A stretch of DNA of 64,000 bases from Brevundimonas sp. (GTDB lineage Bacteria > Pseudomonadota > Alphaproteobacteria > Caulobacterales > Caulobacteraceae). The DNA lies in NCBI GenBank assembly GCA_003248965.1, contig QFQU01000015.1:1-64000 (forward strand). The letters are read 5' to 3'. The translations under genes were made by a program, and so were the position numbers. Below, piece after piece: positions 8,444 through 17,052 of this stretch; position 1 is the stretch's first letter, and every line of letters begins with the position of its first letter. The notes under the pieces are model-generated. The model saw nothing but the letters and a program-made list of their open reading frames with translations. It was not told the origin of the DNA and ran no database searches.

Positions 8444-9878
8444 GCTTCCCCTGGTCCTCGCGGGTCGCTCCGGGCGGCGCCGGATCGTGCTCGCCGCCAA
8501 CACGGCGGCCCGGACCCAGGGCGCGCGCGTCGGCATGGCGGCGACCCAGGCCCAGGCCCTGATCCCCGGCCTCGACGTTCGGATGGCTGATCCGGCGGGC
8601 GACGAGGCTGCGCTCGACCGTCTCGCCGTCTGGGCCATGCGCCGGTACGCGCCGGTTTGCCAGCCCGATCCGCCGGACGGCCTGGCCATCGACGCGACCG
8701 GGGCCGCCCACCTGAAGGGCGGAGAGGCCGCCATGCTGGCGGACATGATCCGACGCCTGGGTGAGGAAGGCATCGAAGCCGACGCCGCCATCGGTCCGAC
8801 CTATGGCTCCGCCCATGCCGTGGTCCGCTTCCGACGGTCCCATCGGATGATTGCGCCCGACACCGTCGACGCCGCCATCGGAGCGCTGCCGCTCGCAGCC
8901 CTGCGGCTTCCGGAGGCCTTGATCGCCCATCTGAACCGGATGGGCTTCGACCGGATCGCCGACGTCGCACATCGGCCTCGGGCGCCTCTCACGCTGCGGT
9001 TCGGTCATGACCTGGGCCGTCGCATCGACCAGGCCTACGGCCGTTTGGACGAGCCGCTCGTCCCCGTCGAGGCGCCAGAGATCCCGACGGCGTCGCGGGT
9101 GTTCGGAGAGCCGATCGGCGCGCCGGAAACCCTCGAGCGGCATGTCACGGCGCTCACCTCGGAACTGTGCGCGGCATTGGAGACCTTGGGTCTGGGAGCC
9201 AGACGGCTGGACTGGTTGTGCATCCGTGTCGACAACCGGGTCGAGGCGCAGAGGCTGGGCCTGGCCCGGCCGACGCGGGACGCGGCCCGGCTGTCGCGTC
9301 TGCTGACCGACCGGATCGAGAAGATTGATCCCGGGTTCGGCATCGAGCGCATGACCCTGTCCGCAATCCAGGCCGAACCCCTCCACTGGCGGCCAGGCGA
9401 GAGCGCCCTGGGCGAGGCGGAGGCGCCGGACCTGTCGGATCTCGTGGATGTGCTTTCCAACCGCATCGGCGCCCAGCGCCTGTATCGGCTGGTGCCGATC
9501 GAGAGCGACGTCCCCGAACGCTCCGTCGGCAAGGTTCCGCCTCTGTCCGCTTCGCCGGTTCTGGACTGGACGCCGGACTGGCCGCGTCCCGCGCGTCTGC
9601 TGAAGCGGCCCGAGCCCGTGGAGACCATGGCCCTTCTGCCCGACAATCCGCCGACCCACTTCACCTGGCGGGGCGTGCGGCGTCGGGTGGTCCGCGCGGA
9701 CGGCCCTGAAAGAATCTTCGGAGAATGGCGACGGCGAGACGCCGAGGTCTGGGCGGTCCGTGACTACTTTCAGGTCGAGGACGAGGCCGGTCGGCGGTTC
9801 TGGCTGTTCCGGGCGGGAAACGGCGAAGATCAACGGACCGGATCGCACGCCTGGTTCATCCACGGGCTGTTCGGATGA
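8358..9878 (+). CDS. imuB: ImuB, Y-family polymerase-like clamp adaptor
   Basis: A 506-residue Y-family DNA polymerase homologue. ImuB proteins are usually catalytically inactive and link DnaE2 to the sliding clamp. The N-terminus RRVVSLYLPNWPVDRLRR lacks the first catalytic Asp of active Y-family polymerases, consistent with an adaptor role. The ATG at 8358 is preceded in frame by a GTG at 8355, which is also possible. It overlaps imuA at the 5' end and shares ATGA with dnaE2 at the 3' end, so the three genes form one coupled SOS operon. Confidence 0.88.
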   Translation: MRRVVSLYLPNWPVDRLRRGLADAAPSPELPLVLAGRSGRRRIVLAANTAARTQGARVGMAATQAQALIPGLDVRMADPAGDEAALDRLAVWAMRRYAPVCQPDPPDGLAIDATGAAHLKGGEAAMLADMIRRLGEEGIEADAAIGPTYGSAHAVVRFRRSHRMIAPDTVDAAIGALPLAALRLPEALIAHLNRMGFDRIADVAHRPRAPLTLRFGHDLGRRIDQAYGRLDEPLVPVEAPEIPTASRVFGEPIGAPETLERHVTALTSELCAALETLGLGARRLDWLCIRVDNRVEAQRLGLARPTRDAARLSRLLTDRIEKIDPGFGIERMTLSAIQAEPLHWRPGESALGEAEAPDLSDLVDVLSNRIGAQRLYRLVPIESDVPERSVGKVPPLSASPVLDWTPDWPRPARLLKRPEPVETMALLPDNPPTHFTWRGVRRRVVRADGPERIFGEWRRRDAEVWAVRDYFQVEDEAGRRFWLFRAGNGEDQRTGSHAWFIHGLFG

Positions 9879-12800
9879 TCGCGTCCCGACCCCCGCGCTA
9901 TGTCGAGCTCCAGTGCGCGTCCCACTTCTCCTTCCTGAGGGGCGCCAGCTCCTGCGAGGAACTGTTCTCGCAGGCGGCCGTGTGCGGGCTGGAGGCTCTG
10001 GCCGTGACGGACCGCAACAGCCTGGCGGGTCTTGTCCGGGCCCATGTGGCGGCCAGGGTGACGGGCGTTCGCCTGATCGTGGGCTGCCGTCTGGTGCTGG
10101 AGGATGGCGCGGAGGTGCTGGTCTATCCGCAGGACCGTTCGGCCTATTCGCGCCTCTGCCGGCTCCTCACCCTGGGCAAACGGCGCGGGGGCAAGGGCGC
10201 CTGCCGGCTCGGCTGGGACGACCTCGCCGCCCACGCCGAAGGGCTGGTCGCGGTCCTGATCCCCGAGCGGGCGGATGCAGGGTTGAGACGGCGTCTGGGC
10301 TTGATGGCGGGAATATTCGGTCGTGAGGCCCATCTGGCTCTGACCCTGTTCCGGCGTCCTCGTGACCAGTTGCGGCTGCACCAGCTCTCGGAGATGGCGG
10401 CCGAGGCGGGGGTCTCGACCGTGGTCACCAACGATATCCTGTTCCATCACCCGGACAGGCGCATCCTGCAGGACGTGGTCACCTGCATCCGGGAAGGCTG
10501 CACCATCGACGACGTGGGCTTTCGCCGGAGCCGAACGGCCGACCGGCATCTGAAGCCGGTCGAGGAAATGCACCGGCTGTTCGCCCGCTATCCCGAAGCC
10601 CTCGCCCGGACAGTGGCGATCGCTGACCGTTGCCGGTTCAGCCTGGACGAGCTGGCCTACCAGTATCCTCGCGAGGCGGCCGAGGGGCAGACGCCGCAGG
10701 AGGCGCTGGAGGCCCTGACCTGGGAGGGCGCGGCGAACCGCTATCCCGAAGGACTGCCGGACAAGGTGCGCGCCGCCCTGAAGCACGAGCTCGGGCTGAT
10801 CGAGGCCCTGGGCTATGCGCCCTACTTCCTGACGGTCCACTCCATCGTCCGCTTCGCCCGCAGCCGGGACATCCTTTGTCAGGGCCGGGGATCAGCCGCG
10901 AACTCGGCGGTCTGTTTCGTGCTCGGCGTCACCTCGATCGATCCCGGCCGAAACGATCTGCTGTTCGAGCGCTTCGTCAGCCAGGAGCGGAAGGAGCCGC
11001 CGGACATCGATGTCGACTTCGAGCACGAGCGCCGGGAGGAGGTGATCCAGTGGATCTATGACACCTACGGGCGGGATAGGTCAGCGCTTTGCGCCACGGT
11101 GATCCGCTACCGGTCGCGCGGCGCCCTGCGCGACGTGGGCAAGGCGCTGGGCCTGTCCGAGGACCTGGTCAAGAGCCTGTCGTCGCAGGTGTGGAGCTAC
11201 TCCAGCGAAGGCGTGGAGGACAGGCACGCCGAGGAGCTCAATCTGAACCTCGGGGACCGCCGTCTGAGGTTGGCGCTGGACCTCTCACGCCAGCTGATCG
11301 GATTTCCGCGCCACCTCTCCCAGCACCCCGGCGGCTTCGTCCTGACCGACGATCGCCTGGACGACCTCGTGCCCATCGAGCCGGCGGCGATGAAGGATCG
11401 TCAGGTCATCGAATGGGACAAGGACGACATCGACGCCCTGAAGTTCATGAAGGTCGATGTCCTGGCCCTGGGCATGCTCAGCTGCATGCGGCGCGGACTC
11501 GACCTGTTGCGCGAGCACAAGGCCATGGACCTGGACCTTGCCTCGATCCCGGCCGAGGACCCCAGGACCTACGCCATGATCCGGAAGGCCGACACGCTCG
11601 GGGTCTTCCAGATCGAAAGCCGTGCGCAGATGGCCATGCTGCCGCGCATCAAGCCGCGCACCTTCTATGACCTGGTGATCGAGGTCGCCATCGTGCGACC
11701 GGGGCCCATTCAGGGCGACATGGTCCATCCCTACCTGCGGCGCCGCGAGGGGAAGGAGCCGGTCGTCTTTCCCAAGCCGGAACTGGAGAAGGTTCTGGGC
11801 AAGACGCTCGGGGTGCCCCTGTTCCAGGAGCAGGCGATGCGGGTGGCCATCGAATGCGCGGGCTTCACGGCCTCGGAGGCGGATCAGCTGCGCCGGGCCA
11901 TGGCCACCTTCAAGTTCACGGGCGGGGTCAGCCACTTCAAGGACAAGCTGGTCGGGGGCATGGTCGAGCGGGGCTATACGGCCGAGTTCGCGGAGAAGAC
12001 CTTCAGCCAGCTGGAAGGGTTCGGATCCTACGGCTTTCCGGAGAGCCATGCCGCCTCCTTCGCCCTGATCGCCTATGCGTCGTCCTGGCTCAAATGCCAT
12101 CACCCGGACGTCTTCTGCGCCGCCCTGCTCAATGCCCAGCCCATGGGGTTCTACGCCCCGGCCCAGATCGTGCGGGACGCGCGCGAGCACGGGGTCGAGG
12201 TGCGGCCGGTCTGCGTCAACGCCTCGCGGTGGGACTGCACCCTCGAGCCGACGGCGCGGGAGGATCGGTTCGCGGTGCGGCTGGGGTTGCGCATGGTGCG
12301 GGGCCTGGCCAACGGCGACGCGGCCCGCCTGGTGACGAACCGGGGGGATCGGCCCTTCGCCGGCATTGACGATCTGTGGCGGCGGGCCATGACGCCGGTC
12401 GGAGCCCTGACGCGACTGGCCGAGGCCGACGCCTTTCTGGAGGGGCTCCGCCTGTCCCGCCGCGACGCTCTTTGGTCGATCAAGGCGCTCCGTGACGATC
12501 CCCTGCCGCTGTTCGCGGCGGCCTCGGCGGAGGCCGGCGAGCGCGTGCCGGAGGTGGACGAGCCGGATGCGGCCCTGCCGGCCATGCCGGAAGGACAAGA
12601 GGTCGTTGAGGACTACACCCATGTCGGCGTGACCCTGCGCGACCATCCGCTGGCCTTCCTGCGCGGCGAGCTCCAGAGCCGTCAGGTGATGACCTGCGCC
12701 GACGGAACGGCCATGCGCGACCGCCGCCTGACCCGGGTCGCCGGCCTCGTCCTCGTCCGCCAGAAGCCGGGCTCGGCCAAGGGGGTGATGTTCATCACCA

Positions 12801-13132
12801 TCGAGGACGAAACCGGCGTCGCCAATCTGGTGATCTGGCCCAGCCTCTACGAGCAGCAGCGGCGGGTGGTGCTGGGCACCAGCCTGCTGGTGGTCGACGG
12901 CAAGGTGCAGCGCGAGGGCGAGGTCGTGCACATCGTCGCCCAGCGACTGCACGATGGATCGGACCTGCTGGCCTCTCTCGGGCGGCGAGGCGAGTTCCGG
13001 CTGCCGCATGGGCGGGGCGACGAGGTCTATCACGGCAGTGCGCCGGACGCGCGGACGCCGAAGGCCCGGGACATCTACATTCCCGACCTGTCGCTCGAGG
13101 GCATCCGGGTCAGGACGCGGGATTTCCGGTAG
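9875..13132 (+). CDS. dnaE2: Error-prone DNA polymerase DnaE2 (ImuC)
   Basis: A 1085-residue C-family DNA polymerase of the DnaE2 type, which performs mutagenic translesion synthesis with ImuA and ImuB. It begins with a PHP domain (YVELQCASHFSFLRGASSCE), contains the polymerase core GRGSAANSAVCFVLGVTSID and the catalytic aspartates in PPDIDVDFEHERREEVI, and ends with an OB-fold region around residues 930-1010. The length is typical of DnaE2 and shorter than replicative DnaE. The start overlaps the imuB stop as ATGA. Carriage of this module next to a relaxase is notable. Confidence 0.92.
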   Translation: MIASRPPRYVELQCASHFSFLRGASSCEELFSQAAVCGLEALAVTDRNSLAGLVRAHVAARVTGVRLIVGCRLVLEDGAEVLVYPQDRSAYSRLCRLLTLGKRRGGKGACRLGWDDLAAHAEGLVAVLIPERADAGLRRRLGLMAGIFGREAHLALTLFRRPRDQLRLHQLSEMAAEAGVSTVVTNDILFHHPDRRILQDVVTCIREGCTIDDVGFRRSRTADRHLKPVEEMHRLFARYPEALARTVAIADRCRFSLDELAYQYPREAAEGQTPQEALEALTWEGAANRYPEGLPDKVRAALKHELGLIEALGYAPYFLTVHSIVRFARSRDILCQGRGSAANSAVCFVLGVTSIDPGRNDLLFERFVSQERKEPPDIDVDFEHERREEVIQWIYDTYGRDRSALCATVIRYRSRGALRDVGKALGLSEDLVKSLSSQVWSYSSEGVEDRHAEELNLNLGDRRLRLALDLSRQLIGFPRHLSQHPGGFVLTDDRLDDLVPIEPAAMKDRQVIEWDKDDIDALKFMKVDVLALGMLSCMRRGLDLLREHKAMDLDLASIPAEDPRTYAMIRKADTLGVFQIESRAQMAMLPRIKPRTFYDLVIEVAIVRPGPIQGDMVHPYLRRREGKEPVVFPKPELEKVLGKTLGVPLFQEQAMRVAIECAGFTASEADQLRRAMATFKFTGGVSHFKDKLVGGMVERGYTAEFAEKTFSQLEGFGSYGFPESHAASFALIAYASSWLKCHHPDVFCAALLNAQPMGFYAPAQIVRDAREHGVEVRPVCVNASRWDCTLEPTAREDRFAVRLGLRMVRGLANGDAARLVTNRGDRPFAGIDDLWRRAMTPVGALTRLAEADAFLEGLRLSRRDALWSIKALRDDPLPLFAAASAEAGERVPEVDEPDAALPAMPEGQEVVEDYTHVGVTLRDHPLAFLRGELQSRQVMTCADGTAMRDRRLTRVAGLVLVRQKPGSAKGVMFITIEDETGVANLVIWPSLYEQQRRVVLGTSLLVVDGKVQREGEVVHIVAQRLHDGSDLLASLGRRGEFRLPHGRGDEVYHGSAPDARTPKARDIYIPDLSLEGIRVRTRDFR

Positions 13133-13136
13133 CCGC

Positions 13137-13430
13137 TCAGTGCATTTCGGACCGGGGCATGGGTGGCGGAGGCTCTGTCATGTCCAGGCTGTCGATCATG
13201 ATGTCGATTTCGGCGCGCACCAGATCGAGATCAGGGCCTTGGAACATCTGTTCCGCGGCTTCGCGCCAGGCTACGCGCAGCAGCTCGCGCGCCTCGTCCG
13301 CCCCCAGGTCATCCAGATAGAACAGACCGCGCTCTGTGAGCAGGCGCTGAGCCACGACGCCCGCCCGCGCGGCAATGTCCTCCCCGCCTCCCGCGTGGCG
13401 CCGCTTCGCTGTCTTCTCACGTCGACGCAC
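13137..13430 (-). CDS. Small hypothetical protein
   Basis: A 97-residue protein of unknown function starting at GTG (MRRREKTAKRR). The N-terminus is strongly basic and the rest is predicted helical with an acidic middle (ADEARELLRVAWREAAEQMF). The tail is proline-rich (TEPPPPMP). It lies 17 bp downstream of another small gene on the same strand and converges with dnaE2, leaving only 4 bp between the stops. I recognise no family. Amino-acid composition and codon bias look like real coding sequence. Confidence 0.55.
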   Translation of the reverse strand: MRRREKTAKRRHAGGGEDIAARAGVVAQRLLTERGLFYLDDLGADEARELLRVAWREAAEQMFQGPDLDLVRAEIDIMIDSLDMTEPPPPMPRSEMH

Positions 13431-13447
13431 GGCTAAGATCCCGCTTC

Positions 13448-13858
13448 CTAAGCGTGCCCGCGTACGGCCGCGTCGGCCAGTACGCGCGCACGGAAAGCCT
13501 CCGCATCGAAGCCCACGGTGTGCTCATCAATCTCGAGAAGGGGCTCAACCGCAGCGGCGGCGACCACGTCTGCATGGACGTAGTCAGCTCCCTCTGCGTC
13601 TCCCGGGAGTGTCCAGGCGCGCAAGCCTCGGTCATCGTGCAGCCTGGCCAGCGCTTCGAGCCGAAGCTGAATGACGAAAGCGAAGAGCGCCGCGTCGTCC
13701 CCTTCATCGCGCTCTTCGAGAAGCCGGAAAAGGCGGAACGCGCGCCCTTCGAAAGACCGGCGCTGATCTTGCGGTAGCTCGGCGATGGCTTCCATGGCCG
13801 CAGCGAGGAGGTCCGGCGATACGGGCGTCCTCATGGCTCGTTCCACAAAGTTGGACAT
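13448..13858 (-). CDS. Hypothetical protein, helical
   Basis: A 136-residue protein of unknown function (MSNFVERAMRTPVSPD). It looks mostly helical, with acidic and leucine-rich stretches (FRLFRLLEERDEGDDAALFA), and no membrane segment. It is the upstream member of a two-gene unit with the 97-residue protein at 13,137. An internal ATG eight codons downstream is an alternative start. The ribosome-binding site is weak for both. No function can be proposed. Confidence 0.55.
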   Translation of the reverse strand: MSNFVERAMRTPVSPDLLAAAMEAIAELPQDQRRSFEGRAFRLFRLLEERDEGDDAALFAFVIQLRLEALARLHDDRGLRAWTLPGDAEGADYVHADVVAAAAVEPLLEIDEHTVGFDAEAFRARVLADAAVRGHA

Positions 13859-13952
13859 AGGGTGATCCCTAATGAGCTGGGTTGGACGGTACGCGCAAGA
13901 GCCTCTCCCAACGGCGGCAAGCGCTCAAGAGGCAAGCCGCAGATCGCCCTCC

Positions 13953-14900
13953 TCAGTCGGCCGGATCAGCCAATCTGTCGGCCACCTCCAGGAGGTGCAG
14001 AAGCGAGGCGAAAATGTCGCCGTCCGGCTCGAGGCCGCGGACCTTGCGGTCGAAATACAAGGCGCACACCGCCTTCGGCAGATTCTGGATCTCAATAAAA
14101 TCGGACTCTCCCTCCCATCTCAGGACGCCAGCGCCTTGAAGATCCGACAACACCCCGCCCAGCCGGTCGTCCCTCTCGAGGTGGGGAGCGAACTCCAAAA
14201 GCTCCGCCCAGATCGTATTCAGCGTTCCACCGTCGACCTTGAGTTCGCCTCGTAATCCCTGGCAGACGATGGCGAGGAGGACGTAGGCGGTGTCGGGCGC
14301 CTCTCGGTCCAGCTCATCGATCGCAGCTGTGAGGACGACATCGTCGCGGCATAGGAGACGGGTGACCCGAGCGACAACCTCGTGCTCGCTCATCTCGATG
14401 AACCCGAGAGCGTCGCAGGGCTCGATGATCGTGCATCGCTTGTAGTTCTTGAACTCTGACAGCAGCGAGCGGACCTTCTTGCGGTGGTGGATCTCGTCCA
14501 CACACAGGATGAGGTAGTAGTCCTCGATCTGGGCGTTCTCGACGGCCGCGCTGTATTGCGCCTTGGCGATCATCGGCAGTGCGAGCGTACCCTTTTCCCA
14601 CTTGTCGAATTCGTCGTTGCTCTTGATCTGCAGCGCAGCCCGGCGATCGACCTCGTCTCGATCCTGGTATTTTAGCAGGACATCGACTCCGTCATCGCGG
14701 ATGCTCTGCATGTCGTGCGCATCCTGCCGATAGGCGGCGTAAACATCGAGCATCGCTTTCAGGTGAGACTTGAAGATCGGGCAGAGGTCCCGGTCGTGCC
14801 GAAGCGCCTTGAACCGCGCAGTGTCCTTTGGCGTGACCCGTCGGCCCTTCAGAAGCTCCGCCAGCATCTCGCCGGGAGTTAGTTCGTGAGAGATCAGCAT
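13953..14900 (-). CDS. Putative PD-(D/E)xK nuclease-like protein, third gene of cassette
   Basis: A 315-residue protein that I do not recognise as a named family. Residues 69-93 contain DDGVDVLLKY followed by ALQIKSND, the D...QxK layout (Asp73, Gln91, Lys93) of Mrr-like and related restriction-type nucleases. The following strands YYLILCVDEI and RCTIIEPCDALGF fit such a core, and residues 175-315 are helical. It lies 72 bp downstream of the Imm49-like gene on the same strand. GC content is lower than in neighbouring genes by eye. The ribosome-binding site is weak. A DNA-degrading or abortive defence role is inferred. The fold call rests on short motifs only. Confidence 0.6.
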   Translation of the reverse strand: MLISHELTPGEMLAELLKGRRVTPKDTARFKALRHDRDLCPIFKSHLKAMLDVYAAYRQDAHDMQSIRDDGVDVLLKYQDRDEVDRRAALQIKSNDEFDKWEKGTLALPMIAKAQYSAAVENAQIEDYYLILCVDEIHHRKKVRSLLSEFKNYKRCTIIEPCDALGFIEMSEHEVVARVTRLLCRDDVVLTAAIDELDREAPDTAYVLLAIVCQGLRGELKVDGGTLNTIWAELLEFAPHLERDDRLGGVLSDLQGAGVLRWEGESDFIEIQNLPKAVCALYFDRKVRGLEPDGDIFASLLHLLEVADRLADPAD

Positions 14901-14972
14901 CCGGTGTGTTCAGGTCCTATCAATCAAGACTGATCGACGACGAAACGCCGCTCGGGGCGCTCAAGAGGAATT

Positions 14973-15794
14973 TCATGTGGTTTGGAGATAGCCTGGGCCA
15001 AACCCGCGAAGGCTGTCGGCGACAATCATCGGCAGCCACTCGAGATGATCGCCATCCAGCTCTCCATAAGCCCATGACCCGACAAACCCCGGGATCGGTC
15101 GGCTGAGGAACAAGGCGATCAGGTCGAAGTCCACCAGCGCCACCGGATCGAGGATTGTGCGCCAGTGATAGGTATTTTCCCGCGCGATCCGTAGACCTCG
15201 CCGCCGCCAACTCATCACCGTCGCGAAATCCTCAAAGCGACTGTCACCCAGGCCCGAGGCTTCGTCACGAGGCGCAAGGAGATCGAGGTAGAGGCCGAGC
15301 GGCAGGCCGTTCGCGAGGGGGATGCTGCCTTGGGGCCGCAAACGCTTGATGAGGGTTGAGGCCTCGGCGTCGTCCTGATGCGCGAGCGCCTGGGCCTGGA
15401 CGACGGACAGCCATTGAAGCGGAGCGTAATACTGCGTTCCCTTGATGCGTCGCTCGTCAGGGTTTCTCGGCTCGTCGAGGCGAGCCGCCACGTCGATGAT
15501 CGTCCGCGCCAACGGATCGTCCGCGACACGATGGGCGCCGGCCAAGCCGAAATAGACCAGCCCCTGCGCGCTCGTTTGCTTCAGGAGCAGCTCGCCTGCC
15601 TGTGCCAGGCTCGCTCTTGCTGTCTCCATGTCCCCCTGGATCAGCGCAATGGCCGCGACCTCCTTGTGAAGACCGGCCACGACACCCGCGGGCGGCGCCA
15701 GCCGATCAGGCTGCGTCCAGGCCTTGATCCGCGCTTCGCAGAACTGGCGGCGTCGATAGAACCATTCCGGGTCGAGACCATCTCCCAGGGCCAT
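14973..15794 (-). CDS. All-helical protein, possible Imm49-like immunity protein
   Basis: A 273-residue, apparently all-helical protein with TPR-like segments (HKEVAAIALIQGDMETARAS, YYAPLQWLSVVQAQALAHQD). The overall pattern of helical repeats ending in DPVALVDFDLIALFLSRPIPG recalls immunity protein 49 family members, which neutralise polymorphic toxins. Its start codon shares one base with the upstream stop (TGATG at 15,792-15,796), so it is translationally coupled to the ADP-ribosyltransferase-like gene, as an antitoxin or immunity gene would be. No membrane segment or catalytic motif is visible. The family assignment is tentative. Confidence 0.55.
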   Translation of the reverse strand: MALGDGLDPEWFYRRRQFCEARIKAWTQPDRLAPPAGVVAGLHKEVAAIALIQGDMETARASLAQAGELLLKQTSAQGLVYFGLAGAHRVADDPLARTIIDVAARLDEPRNPDERRIKGTQYYAPLQWLSVVQAQALAHQDDAEASTLIKRLRPQGSIPLANGLPLGLYLDLLAPRDEASGLGDSRFEDFATVMSWRRRGLRIARENTYHWRTILDPVALVDFDLIALFLSRPIPGFVGSWAYGELDGDHLEWLPMIVADSLRGFGPGYLQTT

Positions 15795-16393
15795 CAGAAC
15801 AGGTCTCGCAGCGTGGTCAGCGGGCTCGGCTCAACGAAAAGTGGGTTCACGAAGGTGTCGACCGGATCGAGATCTTGGAAGTCATTCCACCACTCGACCC
15901 TCTCGATCTGGTTGGACGGTATATGGACCTTCGCGGTCACCTCACCCTCGAGCTGATAGGGAAGATAGTCCCTGTAGACATGGAGATCCCGGACAGCCTC
16001 CGCTACCGAGCTGACCTCCACCGCAGGGTTCAGGCCCACAGGCACCCAGCAGTAGAAGAGCGCCCCGGGCTTCTTGCCGAAGTCGGTCGCAAACCAGAGA
16101 CCCTCATCGATGGCGCTGTGTGTCGTGTTGATACCGAGATCAGCGTCCCGCTCCACAGCTCCGGCCGCGAGGGAGATGAACGGGGTATCTGGGCCGTAGT
16201 TGTCGTAGTCGTTGAGGTGACGATAGAGATTTGCGAGGTTCAGGACGCCCGCGATCTCCGTTGGGGTGATCCTGTGGCGGGCCCTCCACCAGTTGCTGAG
16301 GATCCCCATTTCCGAGGTAATCAGCTGCTGCGCTTCGGGCCAGCCGAACCCGGGACCACTCGTGATCCCTTTGACGCACCATTGGATATACAT
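15794..16393 (-). CDS. Putative ADP-ribosyltransferase (R-S-ExE class), first gene of cassette
   Basis: A 199-residue protein with an arginine-type ADP-ribosyltransferase signature. LYRHL has Arg58, TPFIS has Ser74, and LPYQLEGEVTAKVHIPSNQI has the ExE pair Glu149/Glu151. The last motif closely resembles the PYEQEVSALGGIPYSQI region of heat-labile enterotoxin, and LYR matches its NAD-binding Arg. The start at 16,393 is preferred because GGGGAGAG lies 6-7 bp upstream. An in-frame GTG at 16,573 would add 60 residues with a CxC motif but has no ribosome-binding site. It heads the three-gene cassette and is coupled to the next gene. Target and role (toxin or defence) are unknown. Confidence 0.6.
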   Translation of the reverse strand: MYIQWCVKGITSGPGFGWPEAQQLITSEMGILSNWWRARHRITPTEIAGVLNLANLYRHLNDYDNYGPDTPFISLAAGAVERDADLGINTTHSAIDEGLWFATDFGKKPGALFYCWVPVGLNPAVEVSSVAEAVRDLHVYRDYLPYQLEGEVTAKVHIPSNQIERVEWWNDFQDLDPVDTFVNPLFVEPSPLTTLRDLF

Positions 16394-16708
16394 GCGCGTC
16401 TCTCCCCTCACGCCTGTCCGGAATCTCGGGCAGCGACAGGTGAAACACAAGCCGCCAGCAACCTCCGGTTCGCCCTTTTTGATCGGCGGCATGACGCTTC
16501 CGACCGCTGCGATCGGCGAGCTAAAGCCGGCAACATTCACAAGGCTGTGATATTTGTCGAAGTGCAGAACCACAGAGAAACCGCACGAAACAGCTTGGAC
16601 AACCTCCTTATACTTTCCTCAGTAATATCCGGACTTTCGCCGGTTGTAGTTCATTTCCGTCAGTGCTTGCTTGATCACAGTTCTGGTTCAGACGGAAAGG
16701 AGCGCCAC
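16394..16708. other. Divergent intergenic region
   Basis: About 315 bp between the ADP-ribosyltransferase-like gene (minus) and the excisionase-like gene (plus). It probably holds both promoters. The part up to 16,573 could instead encode an N-terminal extension of the minus-strand gene. No clear -10/-35 pair, operator or hairpin was identified. Confidence 0.4.
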
Positions 16709-16993
16709 ATGGCCGGTCTACATCTTCACGGAACTGAGGAAATGCTGCTGACCCGTAAGGAAGCTTCCACCGAGCTTCTGCGGATGGGCATCCGTCGGTC
16801 GCCATCGACGCTGGCGAAGGTGTTCTGCACGCGATCTGACGGTCCGCCCTGCACCCACCTCGGACGCACGCCCTACTATCCCAAGAGCCTGCTGCACGAG
16901 TGGGCGCGTAGCCAGCTCTCTGGCCTCAGGTCTTCATCGAGCCAACCGCGCGAGGCCGGACATTGGGGCGAGGCCGCTCACGAGGGCGCTTAG
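16709..16993 (+). CDS. Small DNA-binding protein, excisionase-like
   Basis: A 94-residue protein. The first half (EEMLLTRKEASTELLRMGIR, then STLAKVFCTRSDGPPC) resembles the winged-helix of AlpA/MerR-type excisionases, with a small wing-like segment (GRTPYYPKSLLHEW). GGAAAGGAG precedes the ATG at good spacing. It faces the integrase gene across a bidirectional terminator, the usual place for a recombination directionality factor. A transcriptional regulator of the neighbouring cassette is the alternative. Confidence 0.65.
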   Translation: MAGLHLHGTEEMLLTRKEASTELLRMGIRRSPSTLAKVFCTRSDGPPCTHLGRTPYYPKSLLHEWARSQLSGLRSSSSQPREAGHWGEAAHEGA

Positions 16994-17018
16994 CTCCCAA
17001 GTCCATCGCAGGCTCTTC

Positions 17019-17047
17019 GGCCGCCCGGCGCCCCCCGCCGGGCGGCC
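17019..17047. terminator. Bidirectional terminator between excisionase-like gene and integrase
   Basis: A perfect 11-bp GC stem (17,019-17,029 with 17,037-17,047) with a 7-nt loop lies between two convergent stops. It is followed by GTCTTTC on the plus strand. Confidence 0.7.
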
Positions 17048-17052
17048 GTCTT

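Noticed and set aside
11285..13033. 582-codon open frame antisense to dnaE2
   Set aside because: It is a shadow of dnaE2 with no conserved motif.
16574..16708. N-terminal extension of the ADP-ribosyltransferase-like gene beyond 16,573
   Set aside because: The frame is not opened by a start with a ribosome-binding site. GGGGAGAG at 16,400 supports the shorter form.
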